DNA of 64,000 nucleotides from Lichtheimia corymbifera B2541 (GCA_000697475.1 JNEU01001054.1:62001-126000), one strand, 5' to 3'; counted from the first letter of the stretch, positions 52,314-63,296 are shown. Notes: generated from the sequence alone by a model not told the origin. Translations and numbers: made by a program.

Positions 52314-52535
52314 ATCATCCAGGTCATTTCCCCTCTCTACCCTTTGTATATAATCTGTAATATATAACCATTTGTACGTTTTGCACTGACTTTTTATTGG
52401 TACTGCAATTTCGAGCTGTCTATGGGATAATGTAATACTGATTGGATAACTATATATAAGAACAAAAAAGAAAAAGAAAAAGAGCTAATGGGGGAAAAAG
52501 TGGAGGGGAATGAAATAGCTAAAAGAAAGCACTGC

Positions 52536-53372
52536 TTAATGCGAGCACTTTGACGTCAAAGCTTTGTGGGCTTCAGCGAGTTGTTCCTCGAGAACACGAA
52601 TACGTTCCTGAAGGTCCTTATCCTTATTCTCAAGGCCCGACTTTTCTGACTCGAGCACAGCAACGCGCGTGGTCAGCCGGGTATTTTCGCCCTCCAACTC
52701 GTTCACACGTTTCTCCAATGCTTCCATCTTGAGCAACTTTTTAAGACGAGATCGACGTGCAGCATCCGTGTTACGTTGACGCTTGAGCACAATGTCTTCA
52801 CGATCCTTGTCACAGCTGGCTTTGCGTTTGTTGTTACCATGGCTTGGCACCGACAAAACAGGTGTGGTAGCTCCCATAGAAGAATCATGGCCACTTGACA
52901 TGGCAGCAGCAGCAGCAGCAGCAATCATTTCAGTCTTTGGCATGATAGGCACCAGACGACGTTGTTGTTGTTGTTGTTGCTTTGGAGCGATTTCCGGGAA
53001 CAATGGCACACAAGGTTGTTGTTGCTGTTGTTGAAGATGATAAACGCTGCTTGGACTAGTGGATTCCTTTGATGATGGTGGACTTGCAGTCAATGGTGGT
53101 GAATTGGGTAGCTCAGGGCTTGATGCACCGCTCGAGGTACTGCTACCAGAAGAAGTGGGTGGCAAGAGACCTGATTGGTGGAGCTCTGTAGCAAGCCAAT
53201 CATCAATGACAAATGGTTGGTTGGAATCCAGCTGCAACAGCTGAGACAAGTCTTGCGGAGTTGATGTTGATGGCAAAAGAGGATGTGTCATGAGAGAATA
53301 ATCATTGAACAGGGCATCGTTCCCTGTGATGGTAGCGTTGAATGGGAATGTTGTTTCTTGTTTCGTTGTCAT
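52536..53372 (-). CDS. cpc1: Gcn4/Cpc1-like bZIP transcription factor
   Basis: An intronless gene of 278 aa. The C-terminus has a classic bZIP: basic region at about 195-216 (LKRQRNTDAARRSRLKKLLK) with the N-x2-AA-x2-SR pattern, and a leucine zipper from about 217 (LEKRVNELEGENTRL ...). The basic region is close to Gcn4/Cpc1/CpcA, the general amino-acid control activators binding TGACTCA. The N-terminal part is Ser/Thr/Pro-rich with Gln and Ala runs and a Leu/Phe acidic stretch (IDDWLATEL) that may be an activation domain. Two upstream ORFs in the leader match the architecture used for translational control of this class. Nuclear. Confidence 0.94.
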   Translation of the reverse strand: MTTKQETTFPFNATITGNDALFNDYSLMTHPLLPSTSTPQDLSQLLQLDSNQPFVIDDWLATELHQSGLLPPTSSGSSTSSGASSPELPNSPPLTASPPSSKESTSPSSVYHLQQQQQQPCVPLFPEIAPKQQQQQQRRLVPIMPKTEMIAAAAAAAMSSGHDSSMGATTPVLSVPSHGNNKRKASCDKDREDIVLKRQRNTDAARRSRLKKLLKMEALEKRVNELEGENTRLTTRVAVLESEKSGLENKDKDLQERIRVLEEQLAEAHKALTSKCSH

Positions 53373-53460
53373 GATTGTTTTTGTCGCTTTTGATTTTACG
53401 TGTGATCGAGTTGGAGGGCGTAGTGAGCTGGGCAGAGTAATTGGTTTTCGAATCTTGATG

Positions 53461-53598
53461 CTAATTTCCTGGGTTGTTGTGTTGGGCTGATATCTTCACA
53501 GTGCAAGTAGATGGTTCGTCAGTAGTATAGGCGAAGAAAGGTTTTGCTTCTTGGGCGTTTGAGTAAAAGAGATGCTTGTGGGAGACAAAGGCAGACAT
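53461..53598 (-). promoter_or_regulatory. uORF2 of the bZIP leader (45 codons)
   Basis: ATG 53598 opens a 45-residue frame ended by TAG at 53463-53461, 88 nt before the main ATG. In Gcn4-type leaders the last uORF blocks the main frame when amino acids are plentiful; translating ribosomes skip it when eIF2 is phosphorylated. Function here is inferred from position. Confidence 0.7.
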
Positions 53599-53688
53599 TA
53601 GAGATACGAGAGGTTCTTTACGAGATACGAGATAAAGATTAAATAGACACAAGAGCGGTATTAAGAGACACGAGAGGGAACAAGAGGT

Positions 53689-53709
53689 TTACAGAATGAT
53701 AACAACCAT
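53689..53709 (-). promoter_or_regulatory. uORF1 of the bZIP leader (6 codons)
   Basis: ATG 53709 starts MVVIIL and ends with TAA at 53691-53689, 90 nt before uORF2. A short, permissive first uORF followed by a longer, inhibitory one is the pattern of fungal cpc-1/cpcA leaders. Confidence 0.7.
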
Positions 53710-54335
53710 AGTGGTAATCAATCAAAATATTTCAGTAGTAGGCAAAGGGTGGTGTGATCAAAGGTAATGTGGATAGTTAAAAAGTGTTGAGTGTGTGTTG
53801 AGAGTGTGTGTGTGTGTATGTGTTAAGAAATGGAAAGAACCGCAAAGAAAACAAGGCAGGAGCAGAAAGAGATTTTTGTATCGATGACGCATCGACCACT
53901 TTACCAACGCTGATTGGTTAACCCACATCTATTACACATGATCCAACATGCGTTTTTTGAGGCGGAGACCAATTTTTGTGCACTTCTTCCAACACTAGTC
54001 TCATTGTTATAGTAGTACAGAGAGGCTGATGAGAAGCAAAGGAGGTATTTCTCCTGCATGGAAAGCACACATTCTTGGTTTGCCATGCATATTTGAATGT
54101 TGTGTGGTTGACTATGACTGTGGATGACAAAGAAAGTAAGACTGGAAATGAAATATATTCAAGCAAGCATTTTCATTTCAAAAGGATCTTGGATGGGGTT
54201 TGTTTGTGTGGGAAAATGAAAGGTAATAATATACAGCAAAGGTTTGAAGGGAACTCGATATGATATGCAAAGAAAGAAAGAGAGAGAGAGAGAAAAAAGA
54301 ACATTGGATAAAAGGGGGATGCGGTTGTGTGGGTG

Positions 54336-54338
<3 letters not shown>

Positions 54339-54393
<55 letters not shown>
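54339..54393 (+). repeat. (GA)n microsatellite
   Basis: A nearly perfect GA dinucleotide run of about 55 bp, 60 bp after the stop of the convergent minus-strand four-TM gene and about 1 kb before the bZIP start. Confidence 0.92.
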
Positions 54394-54395
<2 letters not shown>

Positions 54396-54451
54396 CGATC
54401 GTGTGTTGTATGTTGTTTGTGTTTGTCGTTGCTGCCTACCATCATCATCAT

Positions 54452-55411
54452 CTAGTAGACCGTGGACATGTGATATCGAGACTCTTCAAAGTCTTTGATT
54501 TGTTGATCGTGCAATCGATGATGGCGTGCACCGTTTCGTAGACGAGAAGCGTAATTGGTGACCACCTTTGCAAAGTAAATCTATGTGATGGAGATATACG
54601 AATGAGAAAGGTGGATCCTGCAGGTACAAGGTACACATGATGATAGTTACCTGGATCAATTCAACCACAAAGATAATAACACCAAAGCAGATCAAGAACG
54701 TTTGAACCATGGATTGGCATTGTTCTGTGGATGTAGCATGTGCATTGAGTGTTCCCGGATATTGTACTGGTGTGTAGTACGAGTTGTCGGTAAGTACCGC
54801 TTGTGATAATGGCACTTCGCTGTTGTCGAATCCAACAAAACCAGATCGGCGGCAAGAGTTGACAAGATCGTCTCGATAAACGCACATGATGATGAGTGAA
54901 ATAAGGTATTTGATGATGGAGAGAACGCAGTTGACCCATGCCACAATACTGAATGCTTTGGCAAATTTGCGTGATGCCTAGCAACATAGGAAGCATTAGA
55001 ATAAACCATCCTCACGATCGTTGTCAAGGACTTACAAACATAGATCCAAGGATACCAAAAAGGCCACCCACACAAATGATCACTGTCAATAGTAATCCAA
55101 TGTAATACCACGCTTTGGCCGACTGTCCAGAGTATATCGTGACAGCTAATGACAAACAAATAATGTCAATGAGATCCAAACAGTGTAAATACATGTTGAT
55201 TGATATCTTACCATTACTTCCCATGAAGCCTGTGACAGCATCGAACAAATAGACGACCTATTGTATTGTATATGTTGCAATGAGCATTTCCATTCAATCG
55301 GCAAGCAAGATGCGTTGTGTGGGATGAGCGTACAAAGAACCAGAGGGCGATAATAAAGGTGCCGAGTCGCAACGGAATGAGGCAGCAGCATTTATCCATA
55401 CCGAGACCCAT
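54452..55411 (-). CDS. four-transmembrane protein, LAPTM/tetraspanin-like topology
   Basis: Exons 55411-55334, 55257-55212, 55145-55036, 54977-54651 and 54580-54452 give 229 aa. TM1 follows a Cys-rich start (MGLGMDKCCCLIPLRLG) and continues through FIIALWFFVVYLF. TM2 is at about 55-75 (WYYIGLLLTVIICVGGLFG), TM3 at about 90-115 (VAWVNCVLSIIKYLISLIIM) and TM4 at about 165-185 (FLICFGVIIFVVELI). A polar loop with several Cys lies between TM3 and TM4, as in small four-TM endosomal or plasma-membrane proteins. The final 42 residues are basic and cytosolic with a possible YHMSTVY tail. An exact family is not assigned. Confidence 0.83.
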
Positions 55412-55707
55412 GTTGAAGAAGATTTGCTGCAATTAGAGAAATGAGTGGTAAGGGAAGGTGTCGAAAGTGAAGAAAAGGGTCAACGACGAAGAAAATGAAG
55501 CTGAATAGGAGTGGCTCTCATTCGCCGACCTTAATTATGAGGTCTGGGTTAGGTAGCACCAGCACGGAAGGGCCAGGCAGACTATCTATTCTTGTACGTT
55601 GCACATAGCACACACACAAAAAGTGATCAATGATGATGATATGTTCTATAATGCTGAAAAGATGTATTTCTTTGTATAATAAACTAATCCTTATCTCATC
55701 GCACATT

Positions 55708-57410
55708 CTACAAAAAGTTGATGCCAAGACCAATTTGAATACCACGCTTGGGAAGATCACCGGTCTGGAAACGGAGAGGTATGCAAAAGTTGGCTTCAAT
55801 TCTCGCAAACTCATGATGGAAAACAAGACCAACACCAGCAGCTGTCCGCGAGTCATTAATCAATTCCTCAATCGTTCCATTCACAGGAGCATCTAAATGA
55901 ATATAATTTAGCTTGATATCATACATCATTAAAGCTTGATTCCTTACTCTTGGGCTTATTGATAATGTTGCCAGCATTGAAGAAAGCGTGTGCCTTGATA
56001 GGGAGATGGGTAGCACCAGGAATTGGGCTCGTCAGGCTGACACCAGCAGCATAAAATACATTTCCACCAAGAGCGTCGTCTATATGTATAAAATCCATCG
56101 TCAGGCATCAGGAACAAAGAACACCCTCCTACTATATTTACTTACTTCCATCACGAGCACCAATACCACCCATTCTGAAGCCACGCACAGACAATGGACC
56201 ACCAACATAGAAGCGATCCGATACGTTGATATCCTTGCCCTCCTCCAATGGATAAAGATAACCAAGTTTCAAGCCACTGCTAAGCACAATGCCATTCGCG
56301 ATAGGTTGATGGATTTGAGCAGCCAATTCTTGCTTAAAGAAGCTTGCATCGCCGCGTTGAGCAACACCTGCCAATTCTTGAGTCAAGGCAAAGTACTTGC
56401 CAGTGGTTGGCATGGTAACATGGTCACGAGTATCATTGACAAAGCTGTGGAGGATCGACGACTTGGTGTTCAAACCTGAGTGTGCACGGACCCTGTCATT
56501 GTGATATAAGTATCATTCCAACTTTTACATCGAATCAAGTTACTCACGTTGCTGACGACTTTTGTTGTGCAGTAATATCGCGGTTGGACAATGCATAGCT
56601 CAATTGATGTTGACCCCATGGAGAGCATGTCTATTCCGTTTCCATCAATCACTATGCAAATAGGGTAAAATGCCACAATTACCTTGAAGCGGAGACCAGC
56701 CGTTCTTGAGCTCTCGACATAATAGTTGACGGGGGAGTAATCCTTGATAGCACCCTTGCCAAAAGCTTCCAACTTGGCATCGGGGCAGCCAAACACAGGA
56801 AGACCAGCAGCAACCTAACATGACATTTTAGATCGTGCACCCCACTCCTACCTAGTTCATCACCTCCATGATACAAACCTCAATAGCTGCCTTGGTACGG
56901 TTTCCAAAAGCGTATTTAGCATAGGCTGTTTCAGCACCACCAAAGATGTTTCTCAATGCGATCGTGCCGTTCTATACAAACCATGCTTAGCATTTACAGC
57001 TTCCCTCTGTTGTATATCATCCACTTACCACATTGGCCTCGTTTTCACTCACACCAAGGGTCGTTTGAAGCACTCCTTTGCCTTTTTCCTTCAAGTCGAA
57101 TGTAACGTTCACAGCGTCTGCACCGGAGGCGGTCATATACACCTTGATTTCCTCAAAGATATCGTGTCGTTGAAGCTTGTTAGCTGCTTCCTTGACTTTT
57201 TCGAGCACGCCAGCAGAAGTAGAAGCATCGAAAACACCAGCGACCACATGGTTGAGAAAAGATTCGCGTGTTGCCGAAGTACCAATGATGCTCAATGCGC
57301 CAACATGAAGAGGTGCGTCTGCAGGAAGGTTTGTCTGTCACACATGGGTGCATTCAGTGAAATGGGATACGTCGTAGTGCAGTTATTTTACTTACCAATG
57401 TGCTCGCCAT
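55708..57410 (-). CDS. sam50: SAM50/Tob55 (mitochondrial Omp85-type beta-barrel assembly protein)
   Basis: Eight exons: 57410-57396 (five codons), 57334-57029, 56971-56879, 56814-56683, 56630-56548, 56492-56146, 56079-55948 and 55892-55708, giving 430 aa. The N-terminal POTRA region is at about 15-105 (LHVGALSIIGTSATRESFLN ... LQRHDIFEEIKVYM). The Omp85 barrel follows, with SPWGQHQLSYALSNRDI, the characteristic FYVGGPLSVRGFRMGGIG segment, the ELAAQIHQPI strand and the final barrel strand ending GIQIGLGINFL. SAM50 inserts beta-barrel proteins in the mitochondrial outer membrane. The intron after exon 3 has a GTTTGT donor. Length is slightly below the usual 450-480 aa. Confidence 0.95.
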
Positions 57411-58342
57411 GGTCGTAGGTGTTTATGCAAAAGAGAACCGTGGTGGATGTTGTCCCCCGCGAAAGTGAATTATTTGTTCCAAGTCACATGGCCATCACAA
57501 GAACAAGAGGTCGATGGGTGATTTGCCATCATGATTAGCATACATCACACCCTATTCCCAATATGTATCACGCATGACCTTCACTCGCTTTTGTATCAGA
57601 CATATAAAATAAAGCGGATTCATATATCCACGCGCTTTGTTAAGGATTGCTTCTAGAAAGTGGATCTGTGTCACATGACCTTACTTTTTTATTCAATGAT
57701 CGACGATAATCCTATTTCATACTTATCCACATTGCTGGGATGTGTGTGGTGTGATGACTATCGTAGCGATGCATAGTGCAAGTGCAAGCTGAAACATGCG
57801 GAATGGATGTGAATCATATACGCTGGATATACAGCGACGATCGCTAAACATCGACAATAATCCAAATTTGATTTTAGACGCTGAATGTCAAAGGGTCAAG
57901 GTTGCTGAAATACAAAAAGATGTTTCGTCGCTCAAGAGCTCCTTGAGCAACAAGTTGCTTATAAATCAAAGAGTGGATAATAGTCTGCAGCAATAGCGCT
58001 GGTTTTTTAAATGGATTGACGGGGTTCAGAAAAGAAAGGCTGGGACAGCTTTCCCGCACATGCATATGCTCATTTGGTGGTTTGAGAGTGTCTCAATTGC
58101 CGCTTTACAGTGTAGTATGTGTGGGGGGTGGGGGAGTGATGTGCCGCAGCACCTTGAGAGGCGTACTTGGGGTCCCAGATATCACGTAAGCAGACCTGAC
58201 CCGACGTCTGAGTAATTGGCTATTTCCCGTTTCCCGCAAGCACCCATCGGACCAACCTTATATATATTCTGTACCAGGGTCTTTTCGATCGAGCCATATT
58301 CCTCTTTCTTTCTTTCTCACATATCCTCTCACACATACTATC
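57411..58342. other. divergent intergenic region sam50 / oxidoreductase
   Basis: Both promoters lie here, with a TATATATA box at 58259-58266, 84 bp before the oxidoreductase ATG. A 66-codon plus frame at 57796-57996 is not called (see rejected). Confidence 0.5.
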
Positions 58343-59560
58343 ATGGCTAAAGTAAACGTTGGTGTTGTTGGCTTTGGTATGTTATAGATCCAATCATCAA
58401 CATTTCGACAAAGAGATATGTCGTTGTGGTGGTGGAATAGGTTTATTTATGCATACGTTTCAATTAGGATTCTCGTCCCGTACTTTCCACTGCCCTCTTA
58501 TTGTCTCTTCGCCTCATTTGCAGTTGACTGCTGTCGTTGAGCGCCACAACAACAAGAGCAAAGAAGTTTATCCTTGGGTCACCGTAGCCAAGAGCACTGA
58601 CGAGTTGTTTGCCATGGATAATGTCGATATGGTAGTCATCACCACTCCCAATGACTCTCACTTTTCACTCGCCAAGGAAGCTATGGAAAAGGGCAAGCAT
58701 GGTAAGGCATTGTACTTAGGTAATGTTTTAAGGTGCAAGTGTCTAATCGTTGGCTGTGATATATAGTTGTTGTCGAGAAGCCCTTCACCGTTACTTCCGA
58801 GGAAGCCAGTGAGTTGGTAAAGATCTCGGAAAAGACCAACAAGATTTGCAGCGTATACCAAAACCGTCGATGGGATGGTGACTTTTTGACTGTCAAGAAA
58901 TTGTTGGCTGGTGGTCAGTTGGGTCGTCTTGTCGAATTTGAGTCTCACTTTGACCGCTTCCGTAACTTTGTCAAGCCCGGATGGCGTGAAAAGGATGATC
59001 AACCAGGTTCCGGCATGTTGTACGATTTGGGAGCCCACTTGATCGATCAAGCTTTATCCGTTTTCGGTTTGCCAAAGAGCATTTATGCTACTATCAGCAA
59101 CCAACGTCAATTGGCTGAATCCAATGTTGTGGATGATTTCACTATTATTCTCAAGTATGCTGATGGATTCAGTGCCCTTTTGCGATCAAGCATGCTCGCA
59201 CGTCAAAGCCCTGTGTTGCGTTTCTCGTTGCGTGGTATGAATGGTAGCTTTGTCAAGCATTATTTGGATGTGCAAGAAGATCAGCTTAAGGCTGGCTTGT
59301 TGCCTAGCAGTGCTGGCTACGGTGTTGAATCGCAAGATCGATGGGGTATTATCAATTCAGACATCAATGGTTTGCATATTACTGGCAATGTGGAAACCCT
59401 TCAAGGTGATTATTTGAGCTTCTACAACAATGTCGGAGAGGCCATCCTCAAGAATGATCGTAACCATTTGGCTGTTAAGCCTGAACATGGTGTCAACTGC
59501 ATTCGCCTTATTGAATTAGCTCAAAAGAGCAGTGATGAAGGCCGTGCTATTGAGTTGTAA
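58343..59560 (+). CDS. Gfo/Idh/MocA family NAD(P)-dependent oxidoreductase
   Basis: Exons 58343-58376, 58468-58701 and 58767-59560 give 353 aa. The Rossmann fold begins at VNVGVVGFGFS with GxxGxG at about 7-12. The family signatures follow: VVITTPNDSH, VVVEKPFTVTSEEA (EKP with the catalytic-region Lys at about 93-95), VYQNRRWDGDF and LYDLGAHLIDQA (about 173-184). A C-terminal beta-sheet domain makes the substrate pocket. Members oxidise or reduce sugars, inositols and related compounds; the substrate is unknown. It is of plain cytosolic type, with no targeting signal. A TATA box is close upstream and a J-protein gene follows in tandem 142 bp after the stop. Confidence 0.92.
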
Positions 59561-59702
59561 ATATAGATTCTAATCCATCCAATAAATGTTTATTCATCAC
59601 ACCCCAAAAGCGCTTGCTGAGTATCTCAGCATGACTGAAACCATAAGCTGGTAATTTAATAATGCGGACAGCGGCTGCTTTCCGATTCTTTTGTTCCCTT
59701 TC

Positions 59703-60368
59703 ATGTTGTACCGAGCCTTCCATTCCACACGACAACTACTCAAACGCAAAGATCACTATGAAGCACTCAATGTGAAACGACATGCCGATAAGAATACCAT
59801 CAAGAAGCAATACTATCGTCTCTCCAAACAATACCACCCTGATTTGAATCCCAACAATGCAGCAGCCCATGCCAAGTTTCTCGAGATCAATGAAGCGTAT
59901 GCTGTATTAGGCAATGAAGCAACTAGACGAGAATATGATCGAGAAGCAGATGATAGGCCTATGGCGGCTACTACAACATCCAACTGGTATACATCCACAG
60001 CTCATTTTCGGTCAGGGCCATCCGCCTCATGGCATGGAAGGTCAAGACATCACTCAAAGAATACTGGATCTGCAAGCGCACGTGCTCAAGCTGAAGGGAT
60101 GGGAAAGAACAACACATCATCATCTTTTTATCGGGAACATTTTACACGATATCAAGCTGAAGAAACACGACGTAGACATCGAATGCAACAGGCTGCTAAG
60201 CGACGTAGAGAAGCAGGATTGGAGACTGAACCAGATGCAGATGCATATCGACAAATAGAGTCATGGTGGTCAAGGATGTGGCGATTAGCTATCGTTTTGG
60301 GTGGGATCGGCTATGCAACACACACACTACACAAGAATAGAGATAGTATTCAACACAAGCCATCATAA
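59703..60368 (+). CDS. mitochondrial-type J-protein (DNAJC4-like) with C-terminal membrane anchor
   Basis: A single exon of 221 aa from ATG 59703. The N-terminal 16 residues (MLYRAFHSTRQLLKRK) look like a mitochondrial presequence. The J domain is at about 17-80 with the HPD motif at 45-47 (YHPDLNP) and the usual EINEAYAVLGN helix. A middle, Arg/His/Gln-rich part follows, and then a hydrophobic segment at about 192-208 (LAIVLGGIGYATHTL) that probably anchors it. J-proteins stimulate Hsp70; the site here could be the mitochondrial inner membrane or matrix face. It lies in tandem after the oxidoreductase gene. Confidence 0.9.
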   Translation: MLYRAFHSTRQLLKRKDHYEALNVKRHADKNTIKKQYYRLSKQYHPDLNPNNAAAHAKFLEINEAYAVLGNEATRREYDREADDRPMAATTTSNWYTSTAHFRSGPSASWHGRSRHHSKNTGSASARAQAEGMGKNNTSSSFYREHFTRYQAEETRRRHRMQQAAKRRREAGLETEPDADAYRQIESWWSRMWRLAIVLGGIGYATHTLHKNRDSIQHKPS

Positions 60369-60616
60369 TAGAGATTACACTTGCGATACCATTTTCATAT
60401 GTTGATTGATGCTGGATAATGGTAGTAGTAGTAGGATTGACGGATTGGATTGAGAAGGCAGTGTGTTTTGGGCAATCACAGCTTGCGTTTACTTGCATGA
60501 CCAAGAGACTATTGTCATAAGATTAACTGACTACATCATGTTATGGTGGCAATAATATAGCAATCATCACTAAAGAATGCGTTTATTGGGTGCAATATTG
60601 ATACATTAAATATCTA
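60369..60616. other. short convergent intergenic region
   Basis: 3' sides of the J-protein gene and of the small minus-strand ORF at 60617-60760. Nothing else is seen. Confidence 0.5.
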
Positions 60617-60760
60617 CTATGATCCTTCTATGGGTGGGTGCCCCTCTACAGCTGTTGGTTTCCTTCGAGTGCCTTTTTCGGATAGAGCGAATCCATGGTT
60701 ATATATGAGTCCATATCCTACCATCCCAAGTACCAAAGCAATATCCATATCCATATCCAT
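60617..60760 (-). CDS. short ORF, possible 47-aa single-TM protein
   Basis: ATG 60760 opens a 47-residue frame: MDMDMDIALVLGMVGYGLI, then a polar, basic C-terminal tail with KGTRRKP and a final acidic/Pro part. One hydrophobic segment (about 7-22) would cross a membrane. The triple MD start comes from a small ATGGAT repeat, and a stop lies upstream in frame. It could be a tiny organelle membrane protein or noise; no paralogue or splice partner was found. Confidence 0.3.
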   Translation of the reverse strand: MDMDMDIALVLGMVGYGLIYNHGFALSEKGTRRKPTAVEGHPPIEGS

Positions 60761-61322
60761 AGGAATACGTATGCATTAACGCAAGTTGTTGATTCTATAC
60801 AATGGCTACTTGCTGCTCATGTAAAAAAAAGTCGCAAAGCAGGGTGCTGCAAGCAAAGGACGCTGTTCGAGACAATGAAATATAGACTTTCCTAATAGCG
60901 TTTCGTCGTGCAAGGGGAGTGTGCGAGAGAGTATGTGTTGTAATAGAGTGATATGGTTTTGGACGCAATCAATGGAATAAAGACCTCGCTAATGGCAACT
61001 GCTGTCACGATTGGTTGTGGCAGAAGAGTGTACAAGAGAACGTGCAGTGTCAAGGAACGCGGGTGTCGTAGCGTGGTGCACACGCCATGGACTTGCCATC
61101 CAGTCAAAGACAATCAGATCAAGACAGCCGTGGGATTGACATGATGAGTTGAAGCAGGACAATCGTTCGCATGGAGTAGTTGTACTTTAATGGGGCAACA
61201 GTTGAGAATGGGAGGAAGGAGAGGCAGTGAGCTGCGAGTGGAAGAAGTGGAAATTATATAGGTCAGACACTGTCATGCACTCTATAAATTACTCCACGAC
61301 ATTGATTGCCTTTCTCAAACCT
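60761..61322. other. intergenic
   Basis: No supported gene. Short overlapping frames on both strands at 60892-61144 have a hydrophobic stretch on the minus strand but no start or splice context that convinces. Confidence 0.45.
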
Positions 61323-62343
61323 GAAACTTGCACACAATATGCTCTTGGTCATGCTGATCAACTTTGACTTAATAAAGAACCCACACTTCATTTGATAATT
61401 TCGAAAGGGAGAGCATAATGTGGGGTTTACTATGATGGGCCGAAATTGGGAAAGCGCCGGATTTATGAAAAAGTCAATTAGTATGTAGTTTCTTGGGATT
61501 CCCCATTTCGAACATGAAACTTGGTCAGAAGGTACTCTCGCACATGCTGATCAACTCCATTCATTTAAAAACCGCATGGTTCATTATCGTGTTTTACGAA
61601 TCGGGCAGCCCAAATATAAGATGAATGGAACGCAAGTAGGGTGCATAGTGCACACCCCCGCAATCGTCCACCTCCAGCGTGAAACTTGGTCAGGCCGTGG
61701 GCTTCGACATGCTGATCAATTCCATTCATTTTAAAGTCGCAGGCTTCATCGTGACATTAAAAATGGGGGCGTCCGACGATGAACGGATGGGCATTATATA
61801 TAGGGTGGTCGGCCCATCATGCCCATTTCGAACATGAAAATTTCACACAAGATGCCCTTGGACACGCTGATCAACTTTGTTATAATGAAGACCTCACACT
61901 TCATTTGAAAATCTTGAACGGGAGGGTGTAATGTGGGGTTACTATAAAGGACGGAAATTCCGGACCCGCCCGGATTCATTGAAATGTCAAATAAAATGAA
62001 TAACCTTGGGATTGCTCACCTCGAACTTGAAACTTGGTAAGAAGGTTCGCTTTATCATGCTGATCAACTCCGTTCATTTAAAAATCGCATGTTTCATTAT
62101 GATGCTTTTATGAATCGCACGGTTCAAATGTAGGAGAGACGATGGATGGATAGAACGCCCCAGAGATTGCCCACCTCCATCGTGAAACTTGCACACATAG
62201 TACTGTCCACCACGACGAGTAACTTTGTTCTCATAGACAACCCACGCTTCACTATGAAAGTCTTGAGAAACTGGCACCTTTACGTTTTTATTATGCTTTA
62301 AGCGTGATGGACTATGGGTAAAAAGGGGAAATGATACTCTCAA
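61323..62343 (-). repeat. six degenerate modules in a 513-bp higher-order tandem repeat (decayed coding array)
   Basis: On the plus strand, modules start with GAAACTTG-like words at 61323, 61516, 61683, 61836, 62029 and 62184, each followed about 27 bp later by CATGCTGATCAAC-like words at 61350, 61543, 61710, 61863 and 62056 (diverged in the sixth). Spacings are 193, 167, 153, 193 and 155 bp; modules 1-2 repeat as 4-5 exactly 513 bp later. On the minus strand each module translates to a related peptide: W or C, then Y or a stop, then NKVDQH-like, then a LV-x-KFHV-like end. Module 6 (minus, 62343-62074) is open for 89 codons and reads EAWVVYENKV and YYVCKFHDGG. Others carry stops and frameshifts. 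It looks like a decayed repeat gene; the domain type is not identified. Confidence 0.7.
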
Positions 62344-63296
62344 TTCTGCTTCGTCGAACGCCCGTTTCTTGCATTAGGGTGTAAAAATATGTATATCATG
62401 GTTCAGTTTCTACTCTGCTGCTTCAATCTCAAGTTCCCCGTATGAGCGCCATATTTGTGTTCTTTACGTCAAGTTGGAGGTGTAGCTTCTGACAGGTTTT
62501 GGAAACTACTGCTATACATAGCATCCTCTGCGGGTTGTGGTGTGCCGCCTAATCCAGCATTTTGGGAGGTAGCTATATCAAAGATAATGTGAGTATATAC
62601 ACCATCAGGCAAGATGACCAGGATTTACCTTAATGAAAGAGCTAAACGTCACAATGACGGTAATAACAATGAAAGTAGGATGACAAAGAAAGGTTAAGAT
62701 CATTACAAATGAGTCCACGAGTCATCCACAAAATAAGACCATCAATCATCATGATACTCGCATCAACTTGGGCTTGAAGGTATCGACAATCATAAGAGTG
62801 ATGTTTATTAATGCAAGAAGAACGGGTGTATGCGAGTATGATAGTAGGTGGCAACATCCTGATTTATAGGTGCATGGTAGGCGTGGGTATCTCTGTGATC
62901 ACACGAAGAGTGATGGGCATGGTGATGAGGATGATAGGTTGATAACCGGCTTCACCAAGAGTGTTGGTATGATTGATTGTCGTTGCATGAATCGGTATTT
63001 GAGATAAACAAGGTGGCAATATCCGTCTTCATCATACAATGCTACCCATCCGATAGCAAGGATCAATCTCTTGATGTGCTCATATTCCACGAATAAAACG
63101 TCGTTCGATGGCGTTTATGGTATTCCTTACAGAACGAAAACTTGGAGGTTGTCGGGCAAAAACATAGTGCTCATGCATAGAGATGGTCCTAGCTAGCAAC
63201 GAGAGGGTGGTACAAGTCCCCTAGGACAGCGACCGGCTTTCTTCCTCCCACTCCTCTTTTGGTCCAGGATATTTGATAGAGAAAGAGAATGCAGTT
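62344..63296. other. intergenic, unresolved
   Basis: Minus frames at 63090-62899 and 62857-62642 are open but short and could not be joined by splice signals into a protein I recognise. The last part should be the promoter of the gene beginning at 63297. Confidence 0.4.

Larger units (their letters stand above)
53373..54451. other. leader and promoter region of the bZIP gene
   Basis: Holds the bZIP leader with two uORFs (see separate entries), further ATGs if the transcript starts upstream of 53890, and a (GA)n microsatellite at about 54339-54393. No other gene is seen. Confidence 0.55.

Noticed and set aside
57796..57996. 66-codon plus frame with a helical, coiled-coil-like end
   Set aside because: Stands alone without splice partners or a family; a minus frame overlaps it. 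Kept only as a possibility.
62642..63090. Minus frames of 71 and 63 codons, partly hydrophobic
   Set aside because: Could not be joined by consensus splice sites and match nothing known to me.
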